From: Lentisphaeria bacterium
Lineage (GTDB): Bacteria > Verrucomicrobiota > Lentisphaeria > Victivallales > Victivallaceae
DNA: 27,241 nt
Reading direction: 5' to 3'
NCBI GenBank assembly: GCA_900768505.1
Contig: CAAGED010000035.1
Coordinates: 1 to 27,241 of the forward strand
How positions within the stretch are numbered: position 1 is the stretch's first letter; the number at the start of each line of letters is the position of its first letter. The notes beneath the pieces are model-generated. The model searched no databases and had not been told where the DNA came from. It saw nothing but the letters and a program-made list of their open reading frames with translations. The position numbers and the translations under genes are program-made. Of the stretch, positions 15,917-23,429 are shown piece by piece.

Positions 15917-16393
15917 ATGGCCATGGAAATTGAATGGAAATTTTTAGTGAACAACTCCAGTTGGCGGGAGGTTGCCACTTCGTCAACGTCGATGCGGCAG
16001 GGGTATATTTGCAGCAGTGTACGCGCCACGGGTAGAATTCGCATTGTTGGAGAAAAGGCATATATAACCTTAAAAGGGCGCTTGAGCAATTTGAGCCGCC
16101 GAGAATTTGAATACGAAATTCCACTACCTGACGGCATTGCAATGCTGAATGATATGTGCGGCAATGTAATCAGCAAAACCCGTTATACCGTACCCTACGC
16201 CGGAAAAACTTGGGAAGTGGATGTTTTTGAAGGCGAAAATTCCGGCCTGACCGTGGCGGAGTTGGAGGTGGAACGGGAAGATGAAATTTTCACCCGCCCT
16301 CCATGGTTGGGGATAAACGTCACCGACGACCCCCGTTATTCAAACTCGATGCTGGCTCAAAATCCGTACAAAAATTGGAAAAACGATAAATAA
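15917..16393 (+). CDS. CYTH-domain protein (triphosphate tunnel metalloenzyme)
   Basis: This 158-residue protein opens with the CYTH signature ExExK in MEIEWKFLV (E4, E6, K8). It keeps the alternating charged strands of the tunnel fold: GRIRI, AYITLKG, EFEYEIP, KTRYTVPY and the acidic ELEVERED. Bacterial members usually hydrolyse inorganic tripolyphosphate with Mg or Mn, and some make cAMP or bind nucleotides; which applies here is not visible. There is no CHAD domain. GAGGAG lies six bases before the ATG. It is the last gene of the acyltransferase operon, 20 bases after the glycosyltransferase and about 85 bases before the IS left end. I see no intrinsic terminator of its own before the IS. 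Confidence 0.85.
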   Translation: MAMEIEWKFLVNNSSWREVATSSTSMRQGYICSSVRATGRIRIVGEKAYITLKGRLSNLSRREFEYEIPLPDGIAMLNDMCGNVISKTRYTVPYAGKTWEVDVFEGENSGLTVAELEVEREDEIFTRPPWLGINVTDDPRYSNSMLAQNPYKNWKNDK

Positions 16394-16482
16394 AAGATGT
16401 TTTTTATTATATCGCCGGTAAAACTAAAAATAAAAAACCTCGGTTCAACGTTATCCCTCAAATGAATAAACTAATTTAGAGA

Positions 16483-16510
16483 GCCAATTTCAAAAGTATT
16501 GGCATTTTTT
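16483..16510 (+). terminator. Terminator-like hairpin at the IS left end
   Basis: GCCAAT (16483-16488) pairs with ATTGGC (16498-16503), followed by A and six T residues. It overlaps the left inverted repeat, so it may end the upstream operon and shield the transposase from antisense readthrough. Confidence 0.5.
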
Positions 16511-16530
16511 GTTAATTTTACATTTGATCG

Positions 16531-16582
16531 TGCCGTAGAACCATTTTACGGCATCGCTTTTGGCTTTTTTGCGAAAAAAGCC
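16531..16582. other. Two hairpins in the IS non-coding end
   Basis: TGCCGTA (16531-16537) pairs with TACGGCA (16547-16553), and GGCTTTTTT (16562-16570) pairs with AAAAAAGCC (16574-16582). A further seven-pair stem lies at 16617-16633 (TCTCGTC/GACGGGA with a G-U). None has a minus-strand T-run suitable for ending the transposase transcript. They may be transposition or RNA-structure elements. Confidence 0.5.
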
Positions 16583-16670
16583 TGAAAAATCAAGTTTTTG
16601 AGTGTACACCTCCATTCTCGTCTCTGACGGGAGTTAATCAGTTTTTTTGTTTTTTTGAACGTAATATTCT

Positions 16671-17786
16671 TTAATTCAACATATTAAACAGTTGCTTTAC
16701 TGTTAATGCTATGATGCTGAACATCAGGTGGCATAAGACTTTCCAATGACCTTTTACCCTGATGTGATGCACACCATAGTTGTCTTTCAAATCCGAATTT
16801 GTCCGTTCTACGCCGGAACGTTCACAGTATCTGCGCTTTTCGGCAGGTGAAAGCATTATCGCATCACTTCTGCGTTTGTTGATGTCGATAATTGGAACAT
16901 GTCCCAACTTCCTGGAAAAGTTCTTGATGTCTTCCGCATCATATGCGGAATCAGCCAAATCATAAAGAACTGTTGCCCGTTCTGAAACTTTTTGCATCAA
17001 AGGAATTGCAACTTGACTGTCATGCAGTGAGGCAGAAGTCAGAATCGCTGCCAACGGCACATCTCCATCCCCTGTCGCAAGATGCAGTTTATACCCTCTC
17101 CAATAAGAAGTTTTACCCTTACTGTCACGCTTTCCACCCCAATCACAATCTTGCGGTAAGTCGGAAAGATTATCTTCAAGAGAACGGAAACCTTGAAGTT
17201 TCAGGCGTTTTGTTTCAATTTCTTCCTGTTCCAAAGCGGCAAGTGCTTTTTTTTCAGCCTTGCTTTTGCGACCGCGTTTTTTCTTCACCTTAACCGGAAC
17301 AGTTTTCTTGGAAATAAACTTTTCACGGCTGCTTATCGCTGTAGAATCGATACTGGAATGTCCAACCAATTTTTTCTCATAGTTTTCTTTGATGATGCAA
17401 CGGTGAACTTCTTCAAGAATTTGTTCCGTCGCAAATTCAGAAAACGCTCTGGAAAAAGTTGCTTCGGAAGGCACTGCTCCGCTATATTCCCATCCGCAAA
17501 GTCTGCGTAAAACCGGATTGGTTTTCAAATTTTCAATCAGCAACTTCGTGGTCGGAAAATCGTAAACTGATTTTACCAGAAACGCACGAAAAATCTTTTC
17601 CCGATCTTTCATCGGGCGTCCCAAGCCACACCAACGCAATGCGTTCGTCAGGAACCTAGACGGGCGGACAACTTCCAATATCCGCAAAAATTCCTTCATT
17701 TTTCCAGTTATTTCGCCAATTTCTTCTTCCACCATTGGAAAAAGATAACTTTCGGTTGTATAATATATGTCGGACAATCTGTTCAT
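16671..17786 (-). CDS. DDE transposase (IS5/IS1182-like, DUF772 N-terminus)
   Basis: This 371-residue protein should catalyse cut-and-paste movement of the insertion sequence. The N-terminal half carries the DUF772-like region (WCGLGRPMKDREKIFRAFL through VPSEATFSRAFSEF, about 52-118). The catalytic part has Asp147 in SSIDSTAIS, Asp279 in DLADSAYDAED and Glu327 in the Y(2)R(3)E(6)K-like RSGVERTNSDLK. A Lys/Arg-rich insert (KVKKKRGRKSKAEKK, about 166-180) sits between the first two. The frame is complete, with a perfect GGAGG five bases before the ATG, so the element may be active. Family assignment to IS5 versus IS1182 is by overall look only. Confidence 0.88.
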   Translation of the reverse strand: MNRLSDIYYTTESYLFPMVEEEIGEITGKMKEFLRILEVVRPSRFLTNALRWCGLGRPMKDREKIFRAFLVKSVYDFPTTKLLIENLKTNPVLRRLCGWEYSGAVPSEATFSRAFSEFATEQILEEVHRCIIKENYEKKLVGHSSIDSTAISSREKFISKKTVPVKVKKKRGRKSKAEKKALAALEQEEIETKRLKLQGFRSLEDNLSDLPQDCDWGGKRDSKGKTSYWRGYKLHLATGDGDVPLAAILTSASLHDSQVAIPLMQKVSERATVLYDLADSAYDAEDIKNFSRKLGHVPIIDINKRRSDAIMLSPAEKRRYCERSGVERTNSDLKDNYGVHHIRVKGHWKVLCHLMFSIIALTVKQLFNMLN

Positions 17787-17827
17787 TTTTACCTCCGGTT
17801 GCTAGCCTGAGCTATAAAATGCACTCT

Positions 17828-17856
17828 TTGTCCAACTTTTTCAACTATCTTAAATA
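17828..17856 (+). promoter_or_regulatory. Possible outward promoter in the IS right end
   Basis: TTGTCC (17828-17833) and TAAATA (17851-17856) are 17 bases apart and point out of the element toward the lipoprotein operon whose ATG is at 17905. Since only about 28 native bases remain upstream of that gene, expression would need such a promoter or readthrough. Confidence 0.35.
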
Positions 17857-17904
17857 AAAACTTTTGAAATTACCTCTAGAACAAAAATATTTTTCCGGTG
17901 AAAC

Positions 17905-19386
17905 ATGAATATATTTTCATTGAATTTTGCTAAACAACTTATATTGCCGCTGACCAGCGTTTTATTACTGGCTGGGTGCTCGACCCTGGAAAATTCGCAT
18001 CGGCAAAAAAGCGCCATGATGACTGCGTATCAGGCCGGTAATCAGAACGCGGTTCTTGAAGAAATCAATGCCAAGCTAAACTCCACCTCCGGCAGCGGAG
18101 ATGAAGTAATGTGGCATTTGGAATCCGGCAGCGCCAATTTTATTTTTGGCAAATATGCTGATTCCATCCGGCAATTCGACCAGGCGGAGAAATTAATCTC
18201 CGCTTATGACAAACGCGCCGTAATCAGTGCAATGGATGTGGGCAGTGAGGGGGCAATGCTAATCACCAATTTAAACGCGCTCCCCTATCGTGGGTTTTGC
18301 CGCGACCGGATTATGCTGCCGGTTTTCCGCGGCTTTGCATACCTGGGAAAAGGCGACGAAGATGGGTTCCGCACTGAAATGTTCCGCTTGCGGCAAAACC
18401 AGCAGCAGGTTCAAACCGACTACCGGAAATTTTTTGAAGCGGAAAGCCGGAATTTGGAAAGAAGCCGTCAAAAAAATCAATCTGCAGCCAAACTGGCCGC
18501 TGATAATCAGCAAAAATTATTAAACAATCCCAATAACGCTCAAAATCAATCCTTGAATGCCGCCTGGGCTGAAAGCCGTCAGGTTGCCCACAAGGGGTAT
18601 GGCAACTTCCTCAATCCATTCGCCATTTTTCTCTCCGGCATAAGCTACCTCCGGGACAATGACTACGAAAATGCGTATGTGGATTTTGACCGGCTCTACC
18701 AGGCCATGCCGCAAAATGTTCTGGCGCAAAGTTATATGGCAACTATTCTAAAATTAACTAAGCGGGAGGTTCCGGAAGCGTTGAAAAATGTGAAACCGAT
18801 AAATTTTCCGTTAGATAAAAACACCGTGACCGTTATTCTTGCCAACGGGCGCAGTGCCGCTTTCCGTCAGGAGGCACTCTACTTTCCGATTATGACCGCA
18901 TGGCCGGTATGCGAGTATTATCCCGCCCCATTTCAAAGCGCCAGGATTCGCTATAACAATCAAGTATTTTCCACTATACCGCTGGCGGATATGGATGGCA
19001 TTATTTCTCAGGAATACCAGGAGCGACTGCCGGGTATGATAACAAGGATTTTTTTAAGCACTGCGATTAAAGAGGGAGGGAAATACGCCGCCAGTTATGC
19101 TGCTTATCAGAGTGATGAGCTAGTTGGGTTGCTGGTACTGCTGGCCGGATCTGCCTACACTGCGGCAATGAATACCGCCGACACCAGAAGCTGGGAAATT
19201 TTGCCGAAGGAGTTTCAGGTTCTGCAGTTGCCGATGCCGGAGAATCATCAACTCGATATATCGCTCTCCGGCAACAATTTTCAAACCGTGCAGATTCCTC
19301 CGGCGGCGCGTTCGGCATTTATTTACATAAATGCGCCCTCCCCGCAAAATTGGAGTTATCAAATTTTTCCGTTTTATCAGAAATGA
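17905..19386 (+). CDS. Large lipoprotein, COG3014-like, first gene of the LpoB cluster
   Basis: This 493-residue protein starts with a lipoprotein signal peptide ending LLAGC (Cys25). Helical, TPR-like content follows (about 40-110 and 215-265, with GKYADSIRQFDQAEKL and NDYENAYVDFDRLYQAMP). A Gln/Asn-rich helical stretch lies between, and a beta-rich C-terminus (ANGRSAAFRQEALYFPI) and a hydrophobic GLLVLLAGSAYTAAM complete it. The size, lipobox and TPR front end, and its position before YcfL-like and LpoB-like genes, recall the COG3014 lipoproteins seen next to ycfL and lpoB in some proteobacteria. That is from memory. It probably faces the periplasm from the outer membrane. The gap to the next start is 13 bases. 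An IS lies directly upstream. Confidence 0.75.
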   Translation: MNIFSLNFAKQLILPLTSVLLLAGCSTLENSHRQKSAMMTAYQAGNQNAVLEEINAKLNSTSGSGDEVMWHLESGSANFIFGKYADSIRQFDQAEKLISAYDKRAVISAMDVGSEGAMLITNLNALPYRGFCRDRIMLPVFRGFAYLGKGDEDGFRTEMFRLRQNQQQVQTDYRKFFEAESRNLERSRQKNQSAAKLAADNQQKLLNNPNNAQNQSLNAAWAESRQVAHKGYGNFLNPFAIFLSGISYLRDNDYENAYVDFDRLYQAMPQNVLAQSYMATILKLTKREVPEALKNVKPINFPLDKNTVTVILANGRSAAFRQEALYFPIMTAWPVCEYYPAPFQSARIRYNNQVFSTIPLADMDGIISQEYQERLPGMITRIFLSTAIKEGGKYAASYAAYQSDELVGLLVLLAGSAYTAAMNTADTRSWEILPKEFQVLQLPMPENHQLDISLSGNNFQTVQIPPAARSAFIYINAPSPQNWSYQIFPFYQK

Positions 19387-19399
19387 AAGGAATCATATA

Positions 19400-19867
19400 A
19401 TGAAAAACAAAATATTACCGGTTTGTTCCATGTTGGCGTTGTTCTGCGTTTTTTCCGGTTGCCAAAGTTCAGTTAATACCATTGAAAATGCGCAAAAGAA
19501 TTCACTGCCCAACACCATTGCCGACAAGCGGATTATTACCGACACTTTTCTGCGGGATCGACTTAAAGTAAGCAATTGCAGCCTGGGATATTCCGCCTCC
19601 GGTAATTTGGCAATTACGGTAACTGCCATCAACACCCGGACCGGCTTTTTCGGGGAAATGTGGAGCGGATTAACCGGCGAAAATCCCTATAAAGTAGATT
19701 ATAAATTCAATTGGTACGACCAAAACGGCATGGCGGTTGAATCAACCCTGAGTGCATGGGTTACCAAAACCATTTATCCTGGAGAAACTGTACAATTTTA
19801 CGCGGTTGCACCTACAGCAAATTGCGTTGATTTCGTCCTGAATCTGAAAGAGTCCGACAATTATTAA
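19400..19867 (+). CDS. YcfL-like lipoprotein (DUF1425)
   Basis: This 155-residue lipoprotein has a signal peptide ending FSGC (Cys21) and a beta-sandwich-like body. The body resembles E. coli YcfL: a LKVSNCSLGYSASGNLAITV strand pair, YKFNWYDQNGMAVE, and a TIYPGETVQFYAVAP turn followed by a closing VDFVLNL strand. The function is unknown; in E. coli ycfL lies directly before lpoB, as here. The ATG at 19400 is chosen over an upstream in-frame ATG at 19331 because GGA precedes it and it places the signal peptide at the N-terminus. It is flanked by 13- and 19-base gaps in a clear operon. Confidence 0.8.
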   Translation: MKNKILPVCSMLALFCVFSGCQSSVNTIENAQKNSLPNTIADKRIITDTFLRDRLKVSNCSLGYSASGNLAITVTAINTRTGFFGEMWSGLTGENPYKVDYKFNWYDQNGMAVESTLSAWVTKTIYPGETVQFYAVAPTANCVDFVLNLKESDNY

Positions 19868-19886
19868 AAGTAAAGGTATAAAGCAA

Positions 19887-20588
19887 ATGAATAAAAAGTA
19901 TGTTCTCTCTCTCGGTGTCGCGGCCATTTGCGGTTTGGTCGGCTGTGAAACTGCTTCGCAATATGTGGATGCCTCCGACACAACTGTGGCGGTAAAAAAT
20001 TTAGATACCATGAGTTCCTCCGATTGGGTGATTATCAGCCAAGAAGCCGGAACTGCATTGCTTAATTCTCCCCAGTTTGCACAATTTTTGAGTGACTACT
20101 CCATTGACGCCCAGAGCGAAATTCAAGCACAAATCGATGCTGGAGAAAAACTTACAACCGCCAGCAGACGCAATATGCTGAAACCAATTTTAATGCTATC
20201 CACCATTCAAAACAATACCGGCGAGCATATTGATACACGATTGATGACTGAACGACTGCGGGAGACTCTTTTCAACAGCGGTAAAGTCCGTTTCACTACT
20301 TACGCGTCCGGAGTCGGTCAAACCATTGACGCCGCCACTACCGGAGTGCGACAATTGGCCAACGATCCCAATGTAAAACAAAGCACTGTGGCTCAAAAAG
20401 GCATGGTCAATGCGCCGAATCTCTCATTGGGCGGTGTCATTATCAAGCAGACGGCACAGTACGGACGGGACAACGAAATGTCCTACACATTCAGTTTGAC
20501 GCTGACCGACAATGTCACCGGAGAAGGAGTTTGGGCATACACAAAAGAGCTTAAGCGTCAGAACAAACGGGGAATTTTTGGCAATTAA
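19887..20588 (+). CDS. lpoB: LpoB-like penicillin-binding protein activator lipoprotein
   Basis: This 233-residue lipoprotein (lipobox LVGC, Cys20) has the LpoB layout. A periplasmic tether is followed by a globular domain holding LMLSTIQNNTGEHIDTRLMTE and LRETLFNSGKVRFTTY, and then APNLSLGGVIIKQ and YTFSLTLTDNVTGEGVWAYTKEL. In E. coli, LpoB reaches from the outer membrane through the peptidoglycan to stimulate PBP1B. Here the partner synthase lies outside the window. The tether lacks the Pro-rich stretch of E. coli LpoB. Its position after the YcfL-like gene copies the E. coli order. The ribosome site is a weak AAAGG. Confidence 0.85.
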   Translation: MNKKYVLSLGVAAICGLVGCETASQYVDASDTTVAVKNLDTMSSSDWVIISQEAGTALLNSPQFAQFLSDYSIDAQSEIQAQIDAGEKLTTASRRNMLKPILMLSTIQNNTGEHIDTRLMTERLRETLFNSGKVRFTTYASGVGQTIDAATTGVRQLANDPNVKQSTVAQKGMVNAPNLSLGGVIIKQTAQYGRDNEMSYTFSLTLTDNVTGEGVWAYTKELKRQNKRGIFGN

Positions 20589-20611
20589 CATTAAATATTG
20601 AAGGTTTTAAT

Positions 20612-21415
20612 ATGATTAAAGGCAAAATACTTACCGCGCTTGCAGCTGGAATTGCAATGACTTTTGTTGCCGGCTGTAATGTCAACAATGTAGCGGTTTT
20701 TGATTATACCGCTGCCCCGGAAGCGATGGTGCAGCTTTCGCCCCATGAAGTGAGTGTCGCCCTGATGCCGTTTGAAGACAATCGTTTTATAATGCAGGAG
20801 GATAACGCTGGTTCTCTTTGGTGGGGATTTCTGCCGTTGGCGCCGTTTGGCCGGGTGATCACCAATACGCCGGAAAACTCGGAGAATTTTGTTTCATTGT
20901 CCCATTATGCGTTCAATCCGGCGGAGGATTTGGGCAATGCGGCCTTTGTCAGCTTGAAATATTCCAATATTTTCAGCGAGCTCAGCCGCACCTTCACGCC
21001 GCATAATACCTCAGCAGAGTATCTGCTCTACGGTAAAATCAACTCCACCAATTATGCGGGGTATCGCCTGAGTTACTTCATCACCTACTTTTTAGCTCCG
21101 GTACCATGGATTGGTTTTCTGCCATTCGGCGTTTCTGGCAATTACCTGAATATGGAACTTACCTTGGTGGAACGCCAAAACGGCATGGTGGTTTGGAAAT
21201 ATTATTATAACGGTGATCAATATTTAGCGCAGTGGCTTTACAACGGGCTGGGGGATGATGTCAGTATGTATCCCAGTTTAATGAAACGGGCAATGAACGG
21301 AGCGATTTTGGATTTAAATCAAAAATTGCCCCGGATTATCGAGCAAGCAGCCACCGCAAAAAACAATGCAATTGGAAAAGGCAATACGACAATTATCACT
21401 CCCAGCAAGGAGTAA
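20612..21415 (+). CDS. Lipoprotein of unknown function, fourth gene of the LpoB cluster
   Basis: This 267-residue protein has a signal peptide ending VAGC (Cys22). An early VALMPFEDNR motif (about 50-59) is reminiscent of the first strand of CsgG, LpoB or DUF799-type envelope proteins. A long Gly/Phe/Trp-rich segment (WWGFLPLAPFG, FLAPVPWIGFLPFG) follows, with a YLLYGKINSTNYAGY strand pair, LNMELTLVERQNGMVVWKYYYNG, and a polar C-terminus. The pattern of a secondary-metabolic-looking strand followed by ARNGxVVWK is what LpoB/CsgG-fold lipoproteins show, but the family is not proven. It is 23 bases after lpoB with AAGG upstream, so the four genes likely act together at the outer membrane. Confidence 0.72.
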   Translation: MIKGKILTALAAGIAMTFVAGCNVNNVAVFDYTAAPEAMVQLSPHEVSVALMPFEDNRFIMQEDNAGSLWWGFLPLAPFGRVITNTPENSENFVSLSHYAFNPAEDLGNAAFVSLKYSNIFSELSRTFTPHNTSAEYLLYGKINSTNYAGYRLSYFITYFLAPVPWIGFLPFGVSGNYLNMELTLVERQNGMVVWKYYYNGDQYLAQWLYNGLGDDVSMYPSLMKRAMNGAILDLNQKLPRIIEQAATAKNNAIGKGNTTIITPSKE

Positions 21416-21482
21416 AAAAAACAATAAAATATTCCTCCTCACGGAAATAAACAACATTTATTTTTTATTTTAGGCAAATCAA

Positions 21483-21511
21483 TTGGATTTTTGTTAAAAT
21501 CAGGTTAGATT
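21483..21511 (+). promoter_or_regulatory. Candidate promoter of the kinase-HAD pair
   Basis: TTGGAT (21483-21488) and TAGATT (21506-21511) are spaced by 17 bases, about 40 bases before the kinase ATG. This suggests the pair is transcribed separately from the lipoprotein operon. Confidence 0.45.
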
Positions 21512-21536
21512 TTAGTAACACTAAATTTGTTTTTTT
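21511..21536 (+). terminator. Weak terminator-like hairpin before the kinase gene
   Basis: TTTAGT pairs with ACTAAA around AAC, followed by a T-rich run interrupted by one G. It directly abuts the GAGG ribosome site of the kinase gene, so it could end the lipoprotein operon or attenuate the kinase transcript. The stem is short and AT-rich. Confidence 0.35.
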
Positions 21537-21548
21537 GAGGAATATTTT

Positions 21549-22556
21549 ATGAATTATTTAGGGCATTTGCCGCATGTTGATCCGTTGTTTGATTATTTAA
21601 AATATGATATAATGCCGCAGCTGGGCATTCACTCCCCGGTGGAGTTCAGGGTGTTTAAACTTAACGCCTCCAATGCGGTCTACCGTTATGAGGAGGTTCA
21701 TTCACACCGGGTGGTGATCGGGAAATTTTTTCTCAGTAACGGGGTCGGACGCGAAGTGGCGGAACGGCGCCTGAAGCGGGAATTTCATCATCTTGAATTA
21801 ATGCGCTACTTAGGGTTTGACGGACGCAGTGTCCACTATGTGGCAAAACCGCTGGGAATGAATCCGTCCCTCAACCAGCTGCTGGTGGAAGAGTGTTGTT
21901 ACGGTGAACTTTTCAGCCATATCATTGATCGGGCGATTCGAACTCATGACGACAAATTACTGTATGGGAAACTGACGGCACTGGCCTATTTTTTAGCAAA
22001 ATTTCATAACACTACGGCCAATGAATATCCGGTTGAATTTAACGAAAGCTGCAGCTACATGGATGTGATAACCCAGCGGCTCAGGGGACAAAATGTTATT
22101 TCGCATGATGAGTTGCAATTTCTGAACCATCAGCGGGATATTTGGCGGGGGCGAGGTGAAATGTGGTCGGATTGTCAGGTGCTGGTGCATGGAGATGCCA
22201 CGCCGGAAAATTTTTTATTTGGCGATCAACTTCATGTAATAACTTTTGATTTGGAGCGGTTGCGCCGTTCGGATCGGGTTTATGATGTCGGCCGGGTGGC
22301 CGGAGAGTTGGCACATTTTTTTATGGTAAGTAGTGGAAACCGTTATCTGGCGGAACCATTTATCGGCCATTTTTTGTGGGAATATGCCTGCCACTTTCCG
22401 GATCGGGAGAATACCTTTCGTGCCATTTCCCGGCGGGTGCCGTTTTTCATGGGCATAAATTTTTTGCGCATTGCCAGAAATAATTATTTAACCTGGAATT
22501 ACCGTCGACAACTGGTTAACGCCGGCAAGGAATGTTTAACCGCTTTTATCCGCTGA
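21549..22556 (+). CDS. APH/choline-kinase-fold small-molecule kinase
   Basis: This 335-residue protein has the aminoglycoside-phosphotransferase/choline-kinase fold. A strand Lys (VVIGKFF, K59) is the likely ATP-contact residue, Brenner's motif is VHGDATPEN (H214, D216, N221) and the metal motif is ITFDLER (D234). A hydrophobic hinge holds LLVEECCYGELF. Substrates in this superfamily include thiamine, choline, sugars and antibiotics, and none is visible here. E. coli has the fold member ThiK right after lpoB, so the neighbourhood is suggestive, though this protein is longer and set apart by 133 bases with its own promoter candidate. GAGG lies eight bases before the ATG. The HAD gene follows after 35 bases. 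Confidence 0.78.
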   Translation: MNYLGHLPHVDPLFDYLKYDIMPQLGIHSPVEFRVFKLNASNAVYRYEEVHSHRVVIGKFFLSNGVGREVAERRLKREFHHLELMRYLGFDGRSVHYVAKPLGMNPSLNQLLVEECCYGELFSHIIDRAIRTHDDKLLYGKLTALAYFLAKFHNTTANEYPVEFNESCSYMDVITQRLRGQNVISHDELQFLNHQRDIWRGRGEMWSDCQVLVHGDATPENFLFGDQLHVITFDLERLRRSDRVYDVGRVAGELAHFFMVSSGNRYLAEPFIGHFLWEYACHFPDRENTFRAISRRVPFFMGINFLRIARNNYLTWNYRRQLVNAGKECLTAFIR

Positions 22557-22591
22557 AAATTTAGCGTATTTTTTTTGAAGGAGTATATACA

Positions 22592-23353
22592 ATGAAATTC
22601 AAAGCACTCATTTTTGATATAAACGGCACCGTGACTGATATTTGCACGGATGAATCCCGGGATGAAATATATCGTTTCACCGCTACTTTGCTCTCCTACC
22701 AGGGGGTGCAGATTGCTGCGGAAGAGCTGAAGGATTTATTTTGGCTCATCAATAAACGCCAGCGTCGGGAATCAGCTGAAGAATTTCCGGAATTTGACGT
22801 ATTGGGGATTTTTGACGAAATTATTGCCAAATACGCTACCGATTATACCTTTACCCTGCCCGCTGGCAAGCGCAAATACCTCTCAATTTTCATCTCAGAG
22901 GCTTTTCGCGCCGCCACCAGATTGCAATTGCAACTTTATCCGGGTGTTATTGAGGTTATGAATCAGCTTAAAACGAATTATCGTCTGGCCGCCTTGTCGG
23001 ATGGTCAGAGTGTTTGGGCGCATCCGGAACTGGCAGCTGTCGGCCTGGACACCTATTTCAATCCAATAATTATTTCCAGTGATTTGGGTTACCGCAAACC
23101 GGATGTCAGAATGTTTGAACTGATGTTAAAAAAATTATCGTTAAATTCCGACGAAGTGCTTTTTATCGGCAACGACATGTATCGGGATGTATTTGGTGCC
23201 AAACAACTTGGTATTGAAAGCGTCTTTTTTAAATCCAATCAGGGCGACCAGCGGAACCGGGGAGCGGAACCGGATTACATTATCTACAATTTTTGGGAAT
23301 TGCCGAAGGCTGTGCGGTTTTTGGAAGACAAATTAAACAAGATATATCAATAA
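22592..23353 (+). CDS. HAD-superfamily hydrolase (subfamily IA) with Asn in motif I
   Basis: This 253-residue protein has all four HAD motifs in a type-IA arrangement. Motif I is FDINGTVTD (nucleophile D9, position +2 is Asn11 rather than Asp), motif II is ALSDGQ, motif III is the Lys of YRKPD, and motif IV is FIGNDMYRDVFGAK. A helical cap occupies about 20-115. The Asp that normally serves as acid/base in phosphatases is replaced, so it may be a weak phosphatase, use a different reaction, or bind a ligand only. GGAG precedes the ATG. It follows the kinase by 35 bases, suggesting a kinase-phosphatase pair on one metabolite. No clear terminator lies between it and the convergent next gene. Confidence 0.82.
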   Translation: MKFKALIFDINGTVTDICTDESRDEIYRFTATLLSYQGVQIAAEELKDLFWLINKRQRRESAEEFPEFDVLGIFDEIIAKYATDYTFTLPAGKRKYLSIFISEAFRAATRLQLQLYPGVIEVMNQLKTNYRLAALSDGQSVWAHPELAAVGLDTYFNPIIISSDLGYRKPDVRMFELMLKKLSLNSDEVLFIGNDMYRDVFGAKQLGIESVFFKSNQGDQRNRGAEPDYIIYNFWELPKAVRFLEDKLNKIYQ

Positions 23354-23429
23354 AATCTCCGAAGTTGCAACCATCAATTCCGACAGCGCTTATAATTTTT
23401 AATGCTCGGCCGAAAAATTGTACAATCAA

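Larger units (their letters stand above)
16479..17876 (-). mobile_element. Insertion sequence, IS5/IS1182-like, approximate ends
   Basis: An intact DDE transposase gene is bracketed by an inverted repeat. AATTTCAAAAGT at 16486-16497 matches the reverse complement of 17860-17871, and adding the next three bases gives 14 of 15 matching. A GAG outside each repeat lies next to TA on both flanks, so the element may span 16479-17876 (about 1.4 kb) with a TA target; the exact ends and target duplication are unresolved. About 190 non-coding bases with four hairpins lie between the left end and the transposase stop codon. The element separates the CYTH gene from the lipoprotein operon. Confidence 0.7.

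Noticed and set aside
16479..17876. A defined target-site duplication for the IS
   Set aside because: Only TA on both flanks can be matched, and the ends differ in the bases between GAG and the inverted repeat, so the duplication length cannot be fixed.
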